NCBI GenBank assembly: GCA_023411225.1
Contig: JAEYPA010000167.1
Span: 1 to 26,114 of the forward strand
DNA from: Bacillota bacterium
Lineage (GTDB): Bacteria; Bacillota; Clostridia; Lachnospirales; Lachnospiraceae
Length of the DNA stretch: 26,114 nucleotides
Direction of reading: 5' to 3'
Numbering within the stretch: position 1 is the first letter of the stretch; every line of letters begins with the position of its first letter. The translations under genes and the position numbers were made by a program. Positions 1-8,499 of the stretch are shown here, piece after piece. The notes beneath the pieces were generated by a model. It made no database searches. It saw only the letters and a list, made by a program, of their open reading frames with translations, and was not told the origin of the DNA.

Positions 1-126
1 TTTGCCATCCGGCTTCCTTCAGATTTGTCGTCACCGACAACACCCTTGCCATTGGCTAAATCCTTCCCATCACCGGGCGGATTAGGAGACTTTCACTCCA
101 TAAGAACGTGCGCCCGCCGGGCGCAC
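1..126 (-). mobile_element. Group II intron, 5' end (probably class IIC), cut by window start
   Basis: Read on the minus strand from 126, the sequence starts GTGCGCCC, a typical group II intron 5' end (GUGYG). It continues with blocks that resemble domain I of class IIC introns such as the Oceanobacillus iheyensis one: GAGTGAAAGTC, a GAAGG segment, TTAGCC, GCAAGGGTGT, a GGTGACGAC hairpin and ATCTGAAGGAAGC followed by GGCAAA. The order and spacing of these blocks match from memory; no alignment was run. The reverse transcriptase/maturase and the catalytic domains V and VI would lie to the left of the window. The element sits nine bases past the hairpin at 136-187, which is the preferred IIC target (downstream of intrinsic terminators). 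I am confident it is a group II intron and a little less sure of the class. Confidence 0.82.
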
Positions 127-135
127 GGCAAGTGC

Positions 136-187
136 AAGCCATATAATAAATGCGACCTATATTACGATCGCATTTATTATATGGCTT
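136..187 (-). terminator. Terminator hairpin of the chemoreceptor gene, used as intron target
   Basis: Two perfectly complementary 20-base arms (136-155 and 168-187) enclose a 12-base loop. The hairpin begins 16 bases after the chemoreceptor stop codon. On the minus strand it is followed by GCACTTGCC and then the intron, so no long T-run is visible. Intron insertion may have separated the stem from its original T-tract, or the stem may act with only a weak tail. The arms are AT-rich (ATATAATAAATGCG core) but long. Confidence 0.7.
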
Positions 188-202
188 ATTGGTATTAACT
201 CT

Positions 203-2230
203 CTAACTTGCAGAGGATTGTTCATTGTTCACAGCAAATTGAGATGCGGAGGTAACCAGATTTAATGAAGTATTCTTTGTAGCTTCTGTTAATTCTAATA
301 CTTTATTAGAAAGGGTAACAATATCCGCCGTTTGTTCCGCAATATTTGTAGTTCCTGCTGCAGTCTCTTGTGTCGCAGTAGTTACTTCTTCTATCGCTTT
401 CAAAATATGACCTATTACTTCAGTAAGATCGTTGGTTGTTCCTCTAATATCTGTAATTATCTGGCTTACTTCCTCTGCGTCTTTACTGTATTGCTCTCCA
501 GTATCTACTAATTTCTCATAATCACCCAATACTTGAGTACTTACAAACTTAAGCAAATTAGTAGCACACTTGCTTAGATTCTCAACAGAGGCAACTACTT
601 TATCCGTCACTCTCTGGATCTCATTTACTGAATGATGTGCACCTTCAGCAAATTTGCTAATCTCGTTAGCGACTACACCAAAGCCTTTTCCTGCCTCTCC
701 TGCTCGGGCTGCTTCAATAGATGCATTCAGTGCGAGTAGGTTCGTTTGCTTTGAAATACTTAGTATGGCTTCTGATAATAGTCTGATCTCATTTACCTGA
801 CTAGAATCTTGAATTGCTTTATTCAAGGTTCTCTCGGATTCCTTATATAGTTGAAGCGCATATTCCTTTGACTCAATTGCCGAAGTTTTCAAGCTCATCG
901 CTCTATTATGAATCTCCACCACACTCTCGGCACCATCAATGGTTCTTTGTTTCATATTTTGCAGTGAAGTTCCAATCTCTAAGGAGGAAGCTTGCATCTC
1001 TTCCGTTGATGCTGCTGTCTCCTCTGCGCCTGCAGAGAGTTCTTCGGTAGTAGAAGATATCTCCTGTATATTATCTAGGAGGCGTGCCACACTTTCAGCT
1101 TCATCTAGAGAGAACTTCTGAACATTGTCTGCCTCTTGTTGAACAGTAAGTATGATATTTCTAACAGCCTCTTGCATTATGGATATGGAATTGGCAAGTT
1201 GGCCTGTCTCATCCTTATATTTATGCAATTTATCCTCTAGAGATTTACTAAAGTCTCCTTCTGATAAAATCCTAATATAACTATTTATCTTCCTAATTGG
1301 CTTTACAATATAGGAGGAAAGTAAAAATCCAATCACTATAGCTAGTAAGATACCTAGTAGACCAACTGTGAATATGGTTTGTAGTAGTTTGTCAACTCCT
1401 GACATTATAACGGACCTTTGCTCTGTCACAGCCAGTACCCAGTTTGTACCCTTTACGGGTGTATAGGCTATGCTCTTTATTACTCCTGAATACTCATAGG
1501 ATCCATATCCTACTTCCCCTTTTAGCATTTCCTTTATAACAGAAACCATATCTTCTAATTTGGGGTTATCCTTAAGATTTTTAATACTATTATCCTGAGC
1601 TAACACCAAGTCACGATTCATATTGGCAACTGTTGTCCCTTCTTGGTTTATCATATAAGCCGAGCCGGTTTCTCCAAAGGTTATATTGTCTGTAATATCA
1701 CTTAAGCAATTGCCATCTGCCACCTTAAATAGCACACCTATAATTGAATTATTATACTTAACAGGTACTGCAAAATTAATAATTAGGGTGCCCGGTGTAG
1801 CTCTATTTTCTATTGGATCTGATACTGCTTTTTCACCCTTTAATGCCTTTTTAAAGTATTCCCGATCAGATACATTTATTACTGTGACACCATCAGGCGC
1901 TAATGTATTACCCTCCATATCTGCAAAGGCTATATTGATAGCTTTATGTCTTTTTGCCTCTGCATGCATCACTTCTATCTTCTTATCCATTGCAATCTCT
2001 GGGTTACAGATTATCTCATTTACTGCCAAGGTCTCTAGCGCAGCCCATTCTTTTTCTAAAGATTCGCGCACGACATTGGCCCCCTGGCTTGCTAATGCTT
2101 CCAATGAATTGTTTTGACTTTCGGTAAATACAGCTGAAGCTATAAAGTAAATAGCAATTCCTATTACTAATGAGACGAACAAGATCATAGCTGAAATTGA
2201 TAAAACAACTTTAGTTTTTATACTTTTCAT
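203..2230 (-). CDS. Methyl-accepting chemotaxis protein with dCache sensor domain
   Basis: Transmembrane chemoreceptor of 675 residues that would sense an extracellular small molecule and control CheA. Order: short cytoplasmic N-terminus, TM1 at about 8-32, a periplasmic-type dCache domain at about 35-275 (with the DREYFKKAL segment typical of the ligand pocket), TM2 at about 283-310, HAMP, then a long helical signalling domain whose tip reads TNLLALNASIEAARAGE and GKGFGVVANEI. The start is placed at 2230 because GGAGG lies 7 bases upstream of that ATG; the in-frame ATG at 2251 has no comparable site. A sigma-D promoter lies at 2402-2428, which fits the flagellar regulon. After the tip it carries DYEKLVDTGEQYSKDA, a segment shared with the second receptor at 10941-12665. 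The ligand is unknown. No CheR-binding C-terminal pentapeptide is evident. Confidence 0.93.
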   Translation of the reverse strand: MKSIKTKVVLSISAMILFVSLVIGIAIYFIASAVFTESQNNSLEALASQGANVVRESLEKEWAALETLAVNEIICNPEIAMDKKIEVMHAEAKRHKAINIAFADMEGNTLAPDGVTVINVSDREYFKKALKGEKAVSDPIENRATPGTLIINFAVPVKYNNSIIGVLFKVADGNCLSDITDNITFGETGSAYMINQEGTTVANMNRDLVLAQDNSIKNLKDNPKLEDMVSVIKEMLKGEVGYGSYEYSGVIKSIAYTPVKGTNWVLAVTEQRSVIMSGVDKLLQTIFTVGLLGILLAIVIGFLLSSYIVKPIRKINSYIRILSEGDFSKSLEDKLHKYKDETGQLANSISIMQEAVRNIILTVQQEADNVQKFSLDEAESVARLLDNIQEISSTTEELSAGAEETAASTEEMQASSLEIGTSLQNMKQRTIDGAESVVEIHNRAMSLKTSAIESKEYALQLYKESERTLNKAIQDSSQVNEIRLLSEAILSISKQTNLLALNASIEAARAGEAGKGFGVVANEISKFAEGAHHSVNEIQRVTDKVVASVENLSKCATNLLKFVSTQVLGDYEKLVDTGEQYSKDAEEVSQIITDIRGTTNDLTEVIGHILKAIEEVTTATQETAAGTTNIAEQTADIVTLSNKVLELTEATKNTSLNLVTSASQFAVNNEQSSAS

Positions 2231-2401
2231 TTTCAGTCCTCCGCTTTTCATTGCTTCACAAATCCTATTCCTATATACTGTTTAACTAAATCTTTTATCA
2301 TTTTTACTACTTTATATTACTAACATCTATCTCCTTTCAGTTTATTTCATTCATATTAACTAGTTCCAATACTGAGTAGTAGTTTTTACTATATATCAAT
2401 T
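2231..2401 (-). other. Long 5' leader of the chemoreceptor gene
   Basis: If transcription starts from the sigma-D promoter, the leader is about 165 nt. It holds the working GGAGG before 2230 and a second AAAGGAG followed by an ATG with only three further codons before a stop. I see no riboswitch consensus that I can recognise. With 2410-2556 this makes a roughly 400-base gene-free stretch between divergent genes. Apart from the two promoters listed, I see nothing else in it but AT-rich DNA. Confidence 0.4.
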
Positions 2402-2428
2402 ATATCGGCAAATTTAGATAATATTTTA
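2402..2428 (-). promoter_or_regulatory. Sigma-D (sigma-28) promoter for the chemoreceptor
   Basis: On the minus strand: TAAA (2428-2425), a 15-base spacer, then GCCGATAT (2409-2402). The known sigma-D/FliA consensus is TAAA-N15-GCCGATAA, so only the last base differs. It lies upstream of a chemoreceptor gene, the usual target class for this sigma factor. Confidence 0.85.
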
Positions 2429-2556
2429 CTGTTATATCTTAATTACTTGGTTCTTTCTGTTATAATATAATTATTCTTCGTATATTTATATCGTATTTGT
2501 CGTATTTTGACATTCTCGTTCTTGCTTACATAGATTACTACTCGACTACAATCTTC

Positions 2557-2585
2557 TTGACACCACTTTTTTTATCCTCTATAGT
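2557..2585 (+). promoter_or_regulatory. Sigma-A promoter for the DUF554 gene
   Basis: TTGACA at 2557-2562, a 17-base spacer and TATAGT at 2580-2585, a near-consensus vegetative promoter. It predicts a start near 2592 and a leader of about 42 nt before the ATG at 2634. Confidence 0.8.
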
Positions 2586-2633
2586 GATAACGAATAAACT
2601 CAATTTATACGAGAAAGAAGAGGATTTACTGAC

Positions 2634-3356
2634 ATGTTTGGACTAGGGACCATTATAAATACGGTGGCTGTCATTGTGGGCGGCATTATTGGATTACTAC
2701 TAAGAAACGGGATAAAGGAACAGATTCAAAAAGCACTGATGCAGGCTTGTGGTGTAGCAACTATTTTTATAGGAGCGGCTGGTACCTTGTCGAAGATGCT
2801 AGTCATACATAAGAGCTCTTTAGAGACACAGGGAACCATGTTATTGATTTTATCTCTGGTGCTTGGAACTGTACTGGGTGAAGTGCTGCGTTTAGAAGAT
2901 AGGATGGATACCTTAGGAGAACGAATTAAAAAGGCTGTAAAACGCGAAAATGATAGCCAATTTGTGGATGGCTTTGTAAATGTATCTCTTATTACTTGCG
3001 TTGGGGCAATGGCAATTGTAGGTTCTATCCAGGATGGTGTAAATGGTAACTACTCCATGCTCGCTGCCAAGTCGGTATTAGATGGGATTATTGTCATAGT
3101 CTTTACCTCCACCTACGGAGCTGGGGCCATCTTCTCTGCGATACCAATTTTACTCTACCAAGGCTCCATCACCTTGTTTTCCAGATTCTTTGGAGAATTA
3201 GCTGGTGTACAGCTCATTAATAACCTTAGTTTCGTTGGTTCTGCTCTGATTTTCTGTGTTGGCATCAACATAGCCTTTGGTAAGAAATTTAAGGTAGGTA
3301 ATATGCTGCCTGTCTTACTAATTCCTGTAATCTATGAACTGATAGTGCATTGGTAG
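2634..3356 (+). CDS. DUF554 family membrane protein (YdfK-like)
   Basis: Integral membrane protein of 240 residues. It opens with the family signature MFGLGTIINTVAVIVGG, followed by GLLLRNGIKE, and has about six or seven hydrophobic segments separated by short loops, one of them the charged stretch RLEDRMDTLGERIKKAVKRE around residues 85-105. Small residues are abundant in the membrane segments (GAMAIVGSIQDG near 125-136). The length is normal for DUF554, whose function is not established; transporter-like roles are only inferred from topology. The ribosome site is weak (GAGGA about 10 bases upstream), but the start fits the family N-terminus. It is a single-gene transcript with its own promoter (2557-2585) and a bidirectional terminator just past its stop. 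Confidence 0.88.
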   Translation: MFGLGTIINTVAVIVGGIIGLLLRNGIKEQIQKALMQACGVATIFIGAAGTLSKMLVIHKSSLETQGTMLLILSLVLGTVLGEVLRLEDRMDTLGERIKKAVKRENDSQFVDGFVNVSLITCVGAMAIVGSIQDGVNGNYSMLAAKSVLDGIIVIVFTSTYGAGAIFSAIPILLYQGSITLFSRFFGELAGVQLINNLSFVGSALIFCVGINIAFGKKFKVGNMLPVLLIPVIYELIVHW

Positions 3357-3360
3357 ATAA

Positions 3361-3407
3361 AAAAAATGTGCCAGAGTTTTAGCTTTCGCTAAACTCTGGC
3401 ACATTTT
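3361..3407. terminator. Bidirectional terminator between convergent genes
   Basis: Stem TGTGCCAGAGTTT(T)AGC with GCTAAACTCTGGCACA around a TTTC loop, with one bulged T. It is flanked by A6 on the left and T6 on the right, so it can end transcripts of both the DUF554 gene (plus) and the M29 peptidase gene (minus). The minus-strand stop codon sits at its edge. Confidence 0.92.
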
Positions 3408-4529
3408 TTATTCATCCATAAGATTCTCCGGATTTAAGCATTCCAGTTCAGGTACCACAAAACGCCCATCCTTCCGAATCAGAACATCGTCAAAATACAT
3501 TTCTCCACCGCCATATTCCATTGTCTGGATACATACCAGATCCCAATGGATGGAGGAATGATTGCCATTAGGAGCTGTCTCATAGCAGTTACCAGGAGTA
3601 AAATGGAAGGAACCTTTTATCTTCTCATCAAACAGAGTATCCTTCATCGGTTTCTCTACATAAGGATTCACCCCTATTGCAAATTCTCCAACATAACGCG
3701 CACCCTCATCGGTATCAAAGACTTCATTAATACGTTTAGTGTCATTTGCCGTTGCATTGACAATCATGCCATCTTTAAAGGTCAAGCATATATTTTCAAA
3801 GGTAAATCCCTGATATACAGCCGGTGTATTATAGGTTAAAGTACCATTAATAGAATCCCTTACAGGGGCTGTAAAGACTTCCCCGTCCGGAATATTCATT
3901 TCACCGGCACATTTGATTGCCGGTATTCCTTTGATGGAGAAGGTCAGGTCTGTTCCCGGGCCTACAATGTGGACCTTATCAGTCCTTTCCATGTATTCCA
4001 CCAAGTTGTCCATTGCTTTACTCATTTTCCCATAATCCAAGTTACAAACATTAAAATAAAAATTTTCAAAGTTTTCAAGACTCGTATTAGATAATTGAGC
4101 CATAGAAGGAGTTGGATAACGAAGTACTACCCAGCGTGTCTTTCTCACTCGGATATCATGATGAACTGGTGTCATATAATGCAAGTCATACAGTCTTTGC
4201 TTCTGAGCAGGGACATCTGCTAGCTCTGATACATTTTCTTCCCCACGGATGCCTACATAACAGTCCATCTCAGCCATTTCTTTGGCATCTACTTCAGCCA
4301 TCAACTGAATCTGCTCCTTTGTACAGTGAAGGAGAATCTCCCTTTGTACTGCTTTTGAAGTAAAATGAGGAAATGGAACTCCCCCCACCTTATATACTTC
4401 CTTAATAATCTGTCTAGCAAGAGGTTCCGTATCCTGTCCAATATAATGGATATATACTTTATCCCCTTCTTTCACATTCATAGAATAATTCACTAGATTC
4501 TCTGCTAATTTCTCTATTCTTGGATCCAT
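3408..4529 (-). CDS. M29 family aminopeptidase (PepS/AmpS-like metallopeptidase)
   Basis: Cytosolic aminopeptidase of 373 residues in the M29 (thermophilic metalloprotease) family, which removes N-terminal residues from peptides with a two-metal centre. The N-terminal half has the family pattern RIEKLAENLVNYSMNVKEGDKVYI. The C-terminal half carries candidate metal ligands in order: Glu in GEMNIPDGEVF, Glu in VGEFAIGVNP, His in GSFHFTPG, then HSSIHWD and a final Asp pair in YFDDVLIRKDG. Length is slightly below the usual 400-410. The start at 4529 has AGGAG about 5 bases upstream. It is the last gene of a minus-strand operon, 41 bases after the propeller/C39-like gene, and ends at the bidirectional terminator. 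A peptide-recycling role is inferred from the family. Confidence 0.9.
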   Translation of the reverse strand: MDPRIEKLAENLVNYSMNVKEGDKVYIHYIGQDTEPLARQIIKEVYKVGGVPFPHFTSKAVQREILLHCTKEQIQLMAEVDAKEMAEMDCYVGIRGEENVSELADVPAQKQRLYDLHYMTPVHHDIRVRKTRWVVLRYPTPSMAQLSNTSLENFENFYFNVCNLDYGKMSKAMDNLVEYMERTDKVHIVGPGTDLTFSIKGIPAIKCAGEMNIPDGEVFTAPVRDSINGTLTYNTPAVYQGFTFENICLTFKDGMIVNATANDTKRINEVFDTDEGARYVGEFAIGVNPYVEKPMKDTLFDEKIKGSFHFTPGNCYETAPNGNHSSIHWDLVCIQTMEYGGGEMYFDDVLIRKDGRFVVPELECLNPENLMDE

Positions 4530-4570
4530 TTTTTCTCCTATCTAACAGGACGTATCCTGTTTTCTTCCAA

Positions 4571-7150
4571 CTAGTATACATAGCTTACAAATACATTTTC
4601 CGCATTTTCAAATAATTTGGTAGCCTCTATGATGGAGGATGTAACGGATCTACCCTCCGCTGGATCATAATAAGTCACTGTAGTCTGTCCGTAGCCTGTA
4701 ATGATGACAGCGTTTTTACTGCTCTTCATGGCAATTACAGGACGTCGATTGCTGACATAATATAATACTTCTTCTAGTGTACAACCCGATAGATTCACAG
4801 AATCATACTTAAGATTTTCTTCTAACAACTCCATTATGGTCTTGTCTGATTTACTTAGGCTAGCCGCATCCACCTGGATGTGGTTGAATTTTAGTACCAT
4901 GCTGATACAAGCCCCAATACTGTTGATTCCATTACCAGAATTTATTCCGGAGATGGTAGTAAGGCTACTGGTGACACCTGTTCCACCTCTCTCCCAGATT
5001 ATATGGTTCTCTGTATCTATTACGGTTCCCATGTTTTCATCGGCTACCTTAATTGCCTCGGCAGCTGTATCGTATTTATCAATCACATGGCCATAACCAA
5101 TAGCATAATATTTTAACTCATTTATGGTATTACTCTTAATATGAACCAGAGTATCCTCCGTTATTATAGTATTCTCAGTATTTTTCACAACCGGCTTAGT
5201 AGTCGGTTTATAGTCAGCAGGAAGGGCTATACACTTAAGCTCAATCTTATGACCACTTATACTGTCACCTACTAAAGTATTTTTAACATAAATATTCTTA
5301 GTAGAATTGTCTATCTTACTTACAATATAATCAGTGCCCACTTTTTCATATCCATTAGAGACCTTTTTTACCAAAGTAAGTTCTAAGGCGTTATTTTTAT
5401 CTGTGACCTTGCTGACATAGCCTTCCTTTGGAGTATAGGTCTTCAGATTCTTACCCATAGGATTCATAATCTCTAACTTGTGCATAGGTACCGTCTCCGT
5501 TCCATCCTTGGTAGTATGAATGTCGGCGGTTTTAGCATATCCAAAGGCAAAATTGTTGTCTACAGCACCAACCAATCGAATAGAAGAACCAGTCTCTGCT
5601 GTGATTTCAAAGGTCTCTCCTGTCTCCAGATTGAGATAGTGAAGCTTTTGGTTGGTCTTTGTGTTACTGGAATCCTGCCAAACCATATATTTCCCTTCTT
5701 GGGACAACAGACAGGAATCTGTAGTAACATCCTCTGCAATGACATCTAGGGAGCGAGTGGTAATATTATAACCATAAATGATTCCATCAATGGAAAAATA
5801 GAACACATCCACTTCACTTAGATAATAAAAATTATCCAGTTCTCTTTCCAGTATTTCAAATGGCTGCTCCATAGGAATATAGGCCTGTTCCTCAATTCGA
5901 TTACTTTCTGCATAATATTTGTACAAAATCAGGCCAACTCTTCCTTCATAATCTCCCTTATTAATATATCCATAGACAATAAAGTTTATATTGCCTGCAT
6001 TATCTATATTCAGTACCCTAATATCAGTCTGATTATAACCACTATGAAAAAATTTCGTGGAGGTATCCATATAGGATATGACCTTTACTAGCTTATTCTG
6101 TTCCAGGGCCCCGTACCACAAGGTTCCGTGATCCACAAAGCACAACTTGTCATTATTCTCATCATGATATACCTTCTCATTTTCCTTCCTTTGGATTCCC
6201 AAAGTTAGATAACGATTACCATCCGTCTGAGTAAGGGGATCATATTGGCTGATATCCTGTATCTCCTCTATGGTACGATTATACGCTAGCAAATATATAA
6301 CATCCGTGAAATAGCGCATTCGGTAAAATTCCTTTACCTCGTAAATGGATTCCTTTACGATTTCCTTACCGTTCTTATCATAAATAGAGCTCTTTATGAG
6401 ATAGGTTAGTTCTACAGACATACCATCTCCATTGACTTCTTTAATGGTAGGGATAACATTTGTTATAACCTTTGGCTTCATATTCTCCCAAGCAATCTTT
6501 GATTTTGTGGAATTAATTGTAGTATGGAAGAACTCTTCTGGTGCCAAAGAAGCATTGGTCTCCAGATAAACTGCATATTTCTCCAACTTCTTTTCATCAA
6601 AGGTAGCCTTGTGGAAGCCTATGATAAAATCCAGCTTTTCTTTAGTAAATGGATGGTCAATTTGCTTAACTCTTGAAAAATAGTGAATCTTCTTACTGGT
6701 GTCTGTCAGTAGTGTGATTTTAAAGGAATATTCCCTTCCTGGTTCAAAATCTCCATCCAGCTTAATCTTGGCAGTCTTACCATCCTCAGTATTTTCCATA
6801 GCGCTTAAGGAACCCTGAGTAATTACCTCATCAGAATTAATCTCGGTTACTTCATAGCTCATTTTTTTGACACTGGTTTCCTGCTGCCTAATAAGCACAT
6901 TTACTGTCTTGTTCGTATCAAGTGGCAAAATGGCATCACGAAAATTGTCAATGTTGATGTTACCAGAATAACCATACATCATATTGACTTCATTACCATC
7001 CGTTAACAGACTAACCAACGGAAAGCTTGTTTCTCCCATTTCCACTGTTGTATCAAAAATAGACGTTTCTTCTTTTAGATTACGCCCCATATACCAAACG
7101 GAAACTCCGAATATTGCTATTAAAATAAGTGCACGTGTTACGTACTTCAT
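4571..7150 (-). CDS. Exported protein: beta-propeller-like region plus degenerate C39-like domain
   Basis: Protein of 859 residues with one N-terminal membrane anchor or signal (about 5-22, ALILIAIFGVSVWYMG), so the bulk should lie outside the membrane. Residues about 25-300 look like beta-rich Ig-like domains. Residues about 310-600 contain repeated strands of the type DKLCFVDHGTLWYG, DVFYFSIDGIIYGYN and GKYMVWQDS that resemble a beta-propeller. The last 130 residues resemble a C39-like cysteine peptidase domain (GACISMVLKF, NRRPVIAMKSSKNAVIITGYG, TYYDPAEG). Anchored on MVLKF, the nucleophile Cys position is Ser744 and the usual His before the ITGY strand is Asn813; Asp829 is kept. It is therefore probably not a peptidase but a binding domain. 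The ribosome site is weak (AAGGG), and the gene lies 21 bases after the methyltransferase gene, so coupling is likely. I do not recognise a named family for the whole. Confidence 0.75.
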   Translation of the reverse strand: MKYVTRALILIAIFGVSVWYMGRNLKEETSIFDTTVEMGETSFPLVSLLTDGNEVNMMYGYSGNINIDNFRDAILPLDTNKTVNVLIRQQETSVKKMSYEVTEINSDEVITQGSLSAMENTEDGKTAKIKLDGDFEPGREYSFKITLLTDTSKKIHYFSRVKQIDHPFTKEKLDFIIGFHKATFDEKKLEKYAVYLETNASLAPEEFFHTTINSTKSKIAWENMKPKVITNVIPTIKEVNGDGMSVELTYLIKSSIYDKNGKEIVKESIYEVKEFYRMRYFTDVIYLLAYNRTIEEIQDISQYDPLTQTDGNRYLTLGIQRKENEKVYHDENNDKLCFVDHGTLWYGALEQNKLVKVISYMDTSTKFFHSGYNQTDIRVLNIDNAGNINFIVYGYINKGDYEGRVGLILYKYYAESNRIEEQAYIPMEQPFEILERELDNFYYLSEVDVFYFSIDGIIYGYNITTRSLDVIAEDVTTDSCLLSQEGKYMVWQDSSNTKTNQKLHYLNLETGETFEITAETGSSIRLVGAVDNNFAFGYAKTADIHTTKDGTETVPMHKLEIMNPMGKNLKTYTPKEGYVSKVTDKNNALELTLVKKVSNGYEKVGTDYIVSKIDNSTKNIYVKNTLVGDSISGHKIELKCIALPADYKPTTKPVVKNTENTIITEDTLVHIKSNTINELKYYAIGYGHVIDKYDTAAEAIKVADENMGTVIDTENHIIWERGGTGVTSSLTTISGINSGNGINSIGACISMVLKFNHIQVDAASLSKSDKTIMELLEENLKYDSVNLSGCTLEEVLYYVSNRRPVIAMKSSKNAVIITGYGQTTVTYYDPAEGRSVTSSIIEATKLFENAENVFVSYVY

Positions 7151-7171
7151 AATCTGCCCTTAGCCTTTCTC

Positions 7172-8407
7172 TTATACTATCCCATTCAATTCTTTTTCAT
7201 AGTCACTAAGTAATCTATCCAGTGTTGGCTGTATACCAAATGTCTCTAGAATCTCCTTATAGGTAAGTATTGACTGATTACCAACCCTTACCTTCTTATA
7301 GTTACCTTGAACTGCCTTATTGGGCCCATTGTTCTGCTTCTTAACTCCGCGAATTAAGATATTTTTTGGGGTGTGATCCATGTCGATAAATTCCAATATC
7401 TGTGTCTTATAGCCCCACTGCTCTAGTAGATTTGCTCGTATCGCATCAGTAAACAGCGCCGCTGCTCTTTCTTTGATTAAACCATAGCGGAATAGAGTAT
7501 TAAGAGGGGTATCCTTCATCTGTTTATTTAACTCATGCTGACAACATGGCACTGATAGAATCACCTTGGCTTGCCACTGAATTGCCTTAAACATTGCATA
7601 ATCCGTAGCTGTATCACAGGCATGAAGAGTAACTACCATATCTACTTTATCAACACCCTTATAGGAAGCAATGTCTCCCACCAAAAACTGCAATTCCTCA
7701 TATCCATAGTCCTTAGCTAGGCTATTGCAATGAGCAATCACATCCTCTTTTAAATCCAATCCAATAATCTGAAGCTTATAATTCTTTAGCACCTTTAGAT
7801 AATAATACATAGCAAAGGTTAAATAAGATTTACCACATCCAAAGTCCAGGATTGTAACCTTCTCGTCCTTTGGCAGGCTCGGAAGGACATCTTCAATAAA
7901 CTCTAGGAAACGATTAATCTGCCTGTACTTATCATACTTAGTACGAACAATCTTCCCATCCTTTGTCATAACTCCTAGGTCCACCAAAAATGGAACAGGG
8001 GTTCCTTCCGGTAAAATATATTGTTTGGCACGGTTATGTTCTAAGTTGATTGGTTCTACTATCACTGTATCCTGTTTCTTTGACTTGCGCTTAACAGTAA
8101 TCGTGCCCTTCTTATTCATAAGCACATTTATATTCTCTGATTTGGTCTCAATTGCAAACTGACCAAACCAAAGGCCGCCAACCTCAAGCTGTTCTATATA
8201 CGTAATCAGCTCCTGATCTTCAAAATTCTTATGCAATACCTTAGTGCCTACATATTCTGACGCTTGAAATATTAACTGTTGCTTCACAAGAAGTGGTCTT
8301 ATCTTTACCTTTTGACATCTAGTCTTATCAGAGGAATTGCTTCCAATTATCTGAATTAAATCTATATTTAACACTGTTTCTAAGAGTTCTCTTAGTTTAG
8401 GATTCAT
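7172..8407 (-). CDS. Class I SAM-dependent methyltransferase, METTL25/RRNAD1-like (Methyltransf_32)
   Basis: Predicted cytosolic methyltransferase of 411 residues. The N-terminal 150 residues are a lineage-specific region. The Rossmann core begins with motif I ILDFGCGKS at 186-194, followed by the motif II acid in GLDLK (Asp218), VTLHACDTATDY at 259-270 and SVPCCQHEL at 285-293. The LHACD and PCCQ pair is characteristic of the Methyltransf_32 family. The substrate is unknown; RNA or protein are both possible. Start at 8407: AGGAG lies about 6 bases upstream. It is the first gene of the three-gene operon that continues with the propeller/C39-like gene and the M29 peptidase, read from the promoter at 8471-8499. 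Confidence 0.82.
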   Translation of the reverse strand: MNPKLRELLETVLNIDLIQIIGSNSSDKTRCQKVKIRPLLVKQQLIFQASEYVGTKVLHKNFEDQELITYIEQLEVGGLWFGQFAIETKSENINVLMNKKGTITVKRKSKKQDTVIVEPINLEHNRAKQYILPEGTPVPFLVDLGVMTKDGKIVRTKYDKYRQINRFLEFIEDVLPSLPKDEKVTILDFGCGKSYLTFAMYYYLKVLKNYKLQIIGLDLKEDVIAHCNSLAKDYGYEELQFLVGDIASYKGVDKVDMVVTLHACDTATDYAMFKAIQWQAKVILSVPCCQHELNKQMKDTPLNTLFRYGLIKERAAALFTDAIRANLLEQWGYKTQILEFIDMDHTPKNILIRGVKKQNNGPNKAVQGNYKKVRVGNQSILTYKEILETFGIQPTLDRLLSDYEKELNGIV

Positions 8408-8470
8408 GTTTTACTCCTATCTAAAATCTGAATGAAAGATACTACGATACAAAACAAGTTTCTGTGTCTA

Positions 8471-8499
8471 ATTGTAACGACTTTTCTAGGAAAGTTCAA
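8471..8499 (-). promoter_or_regulatory. Promoter of the methyltransferase-propeller-peptidase operon
   Basis: On the minus strand: TTGAAC (8499-8494), 17 bases, TACAAT (8476-8471). Its -35 box overlaps the -35 box of the divergent promoter at 8495-8523 because GTTCAAC/GTTGAAC is read from both strands. Confidence 0.72.

Noticed and set aside
2231..2401. Possible riboswitch in the long chemoreceptor leader
   Set aside because: I looked for c-di-GMP and other riboswitch consensus blocks on the minus strand and saw none; it is AT-rich with only a four-codon reading frame.
4544..4559. Small hairpin ACAGGA/TCCTGT between the propeller and peptidase genes
   Set aside because: Only 6 bp, and the T-run is on the strand opposite to transcription, so it is not a terminator of the operon.
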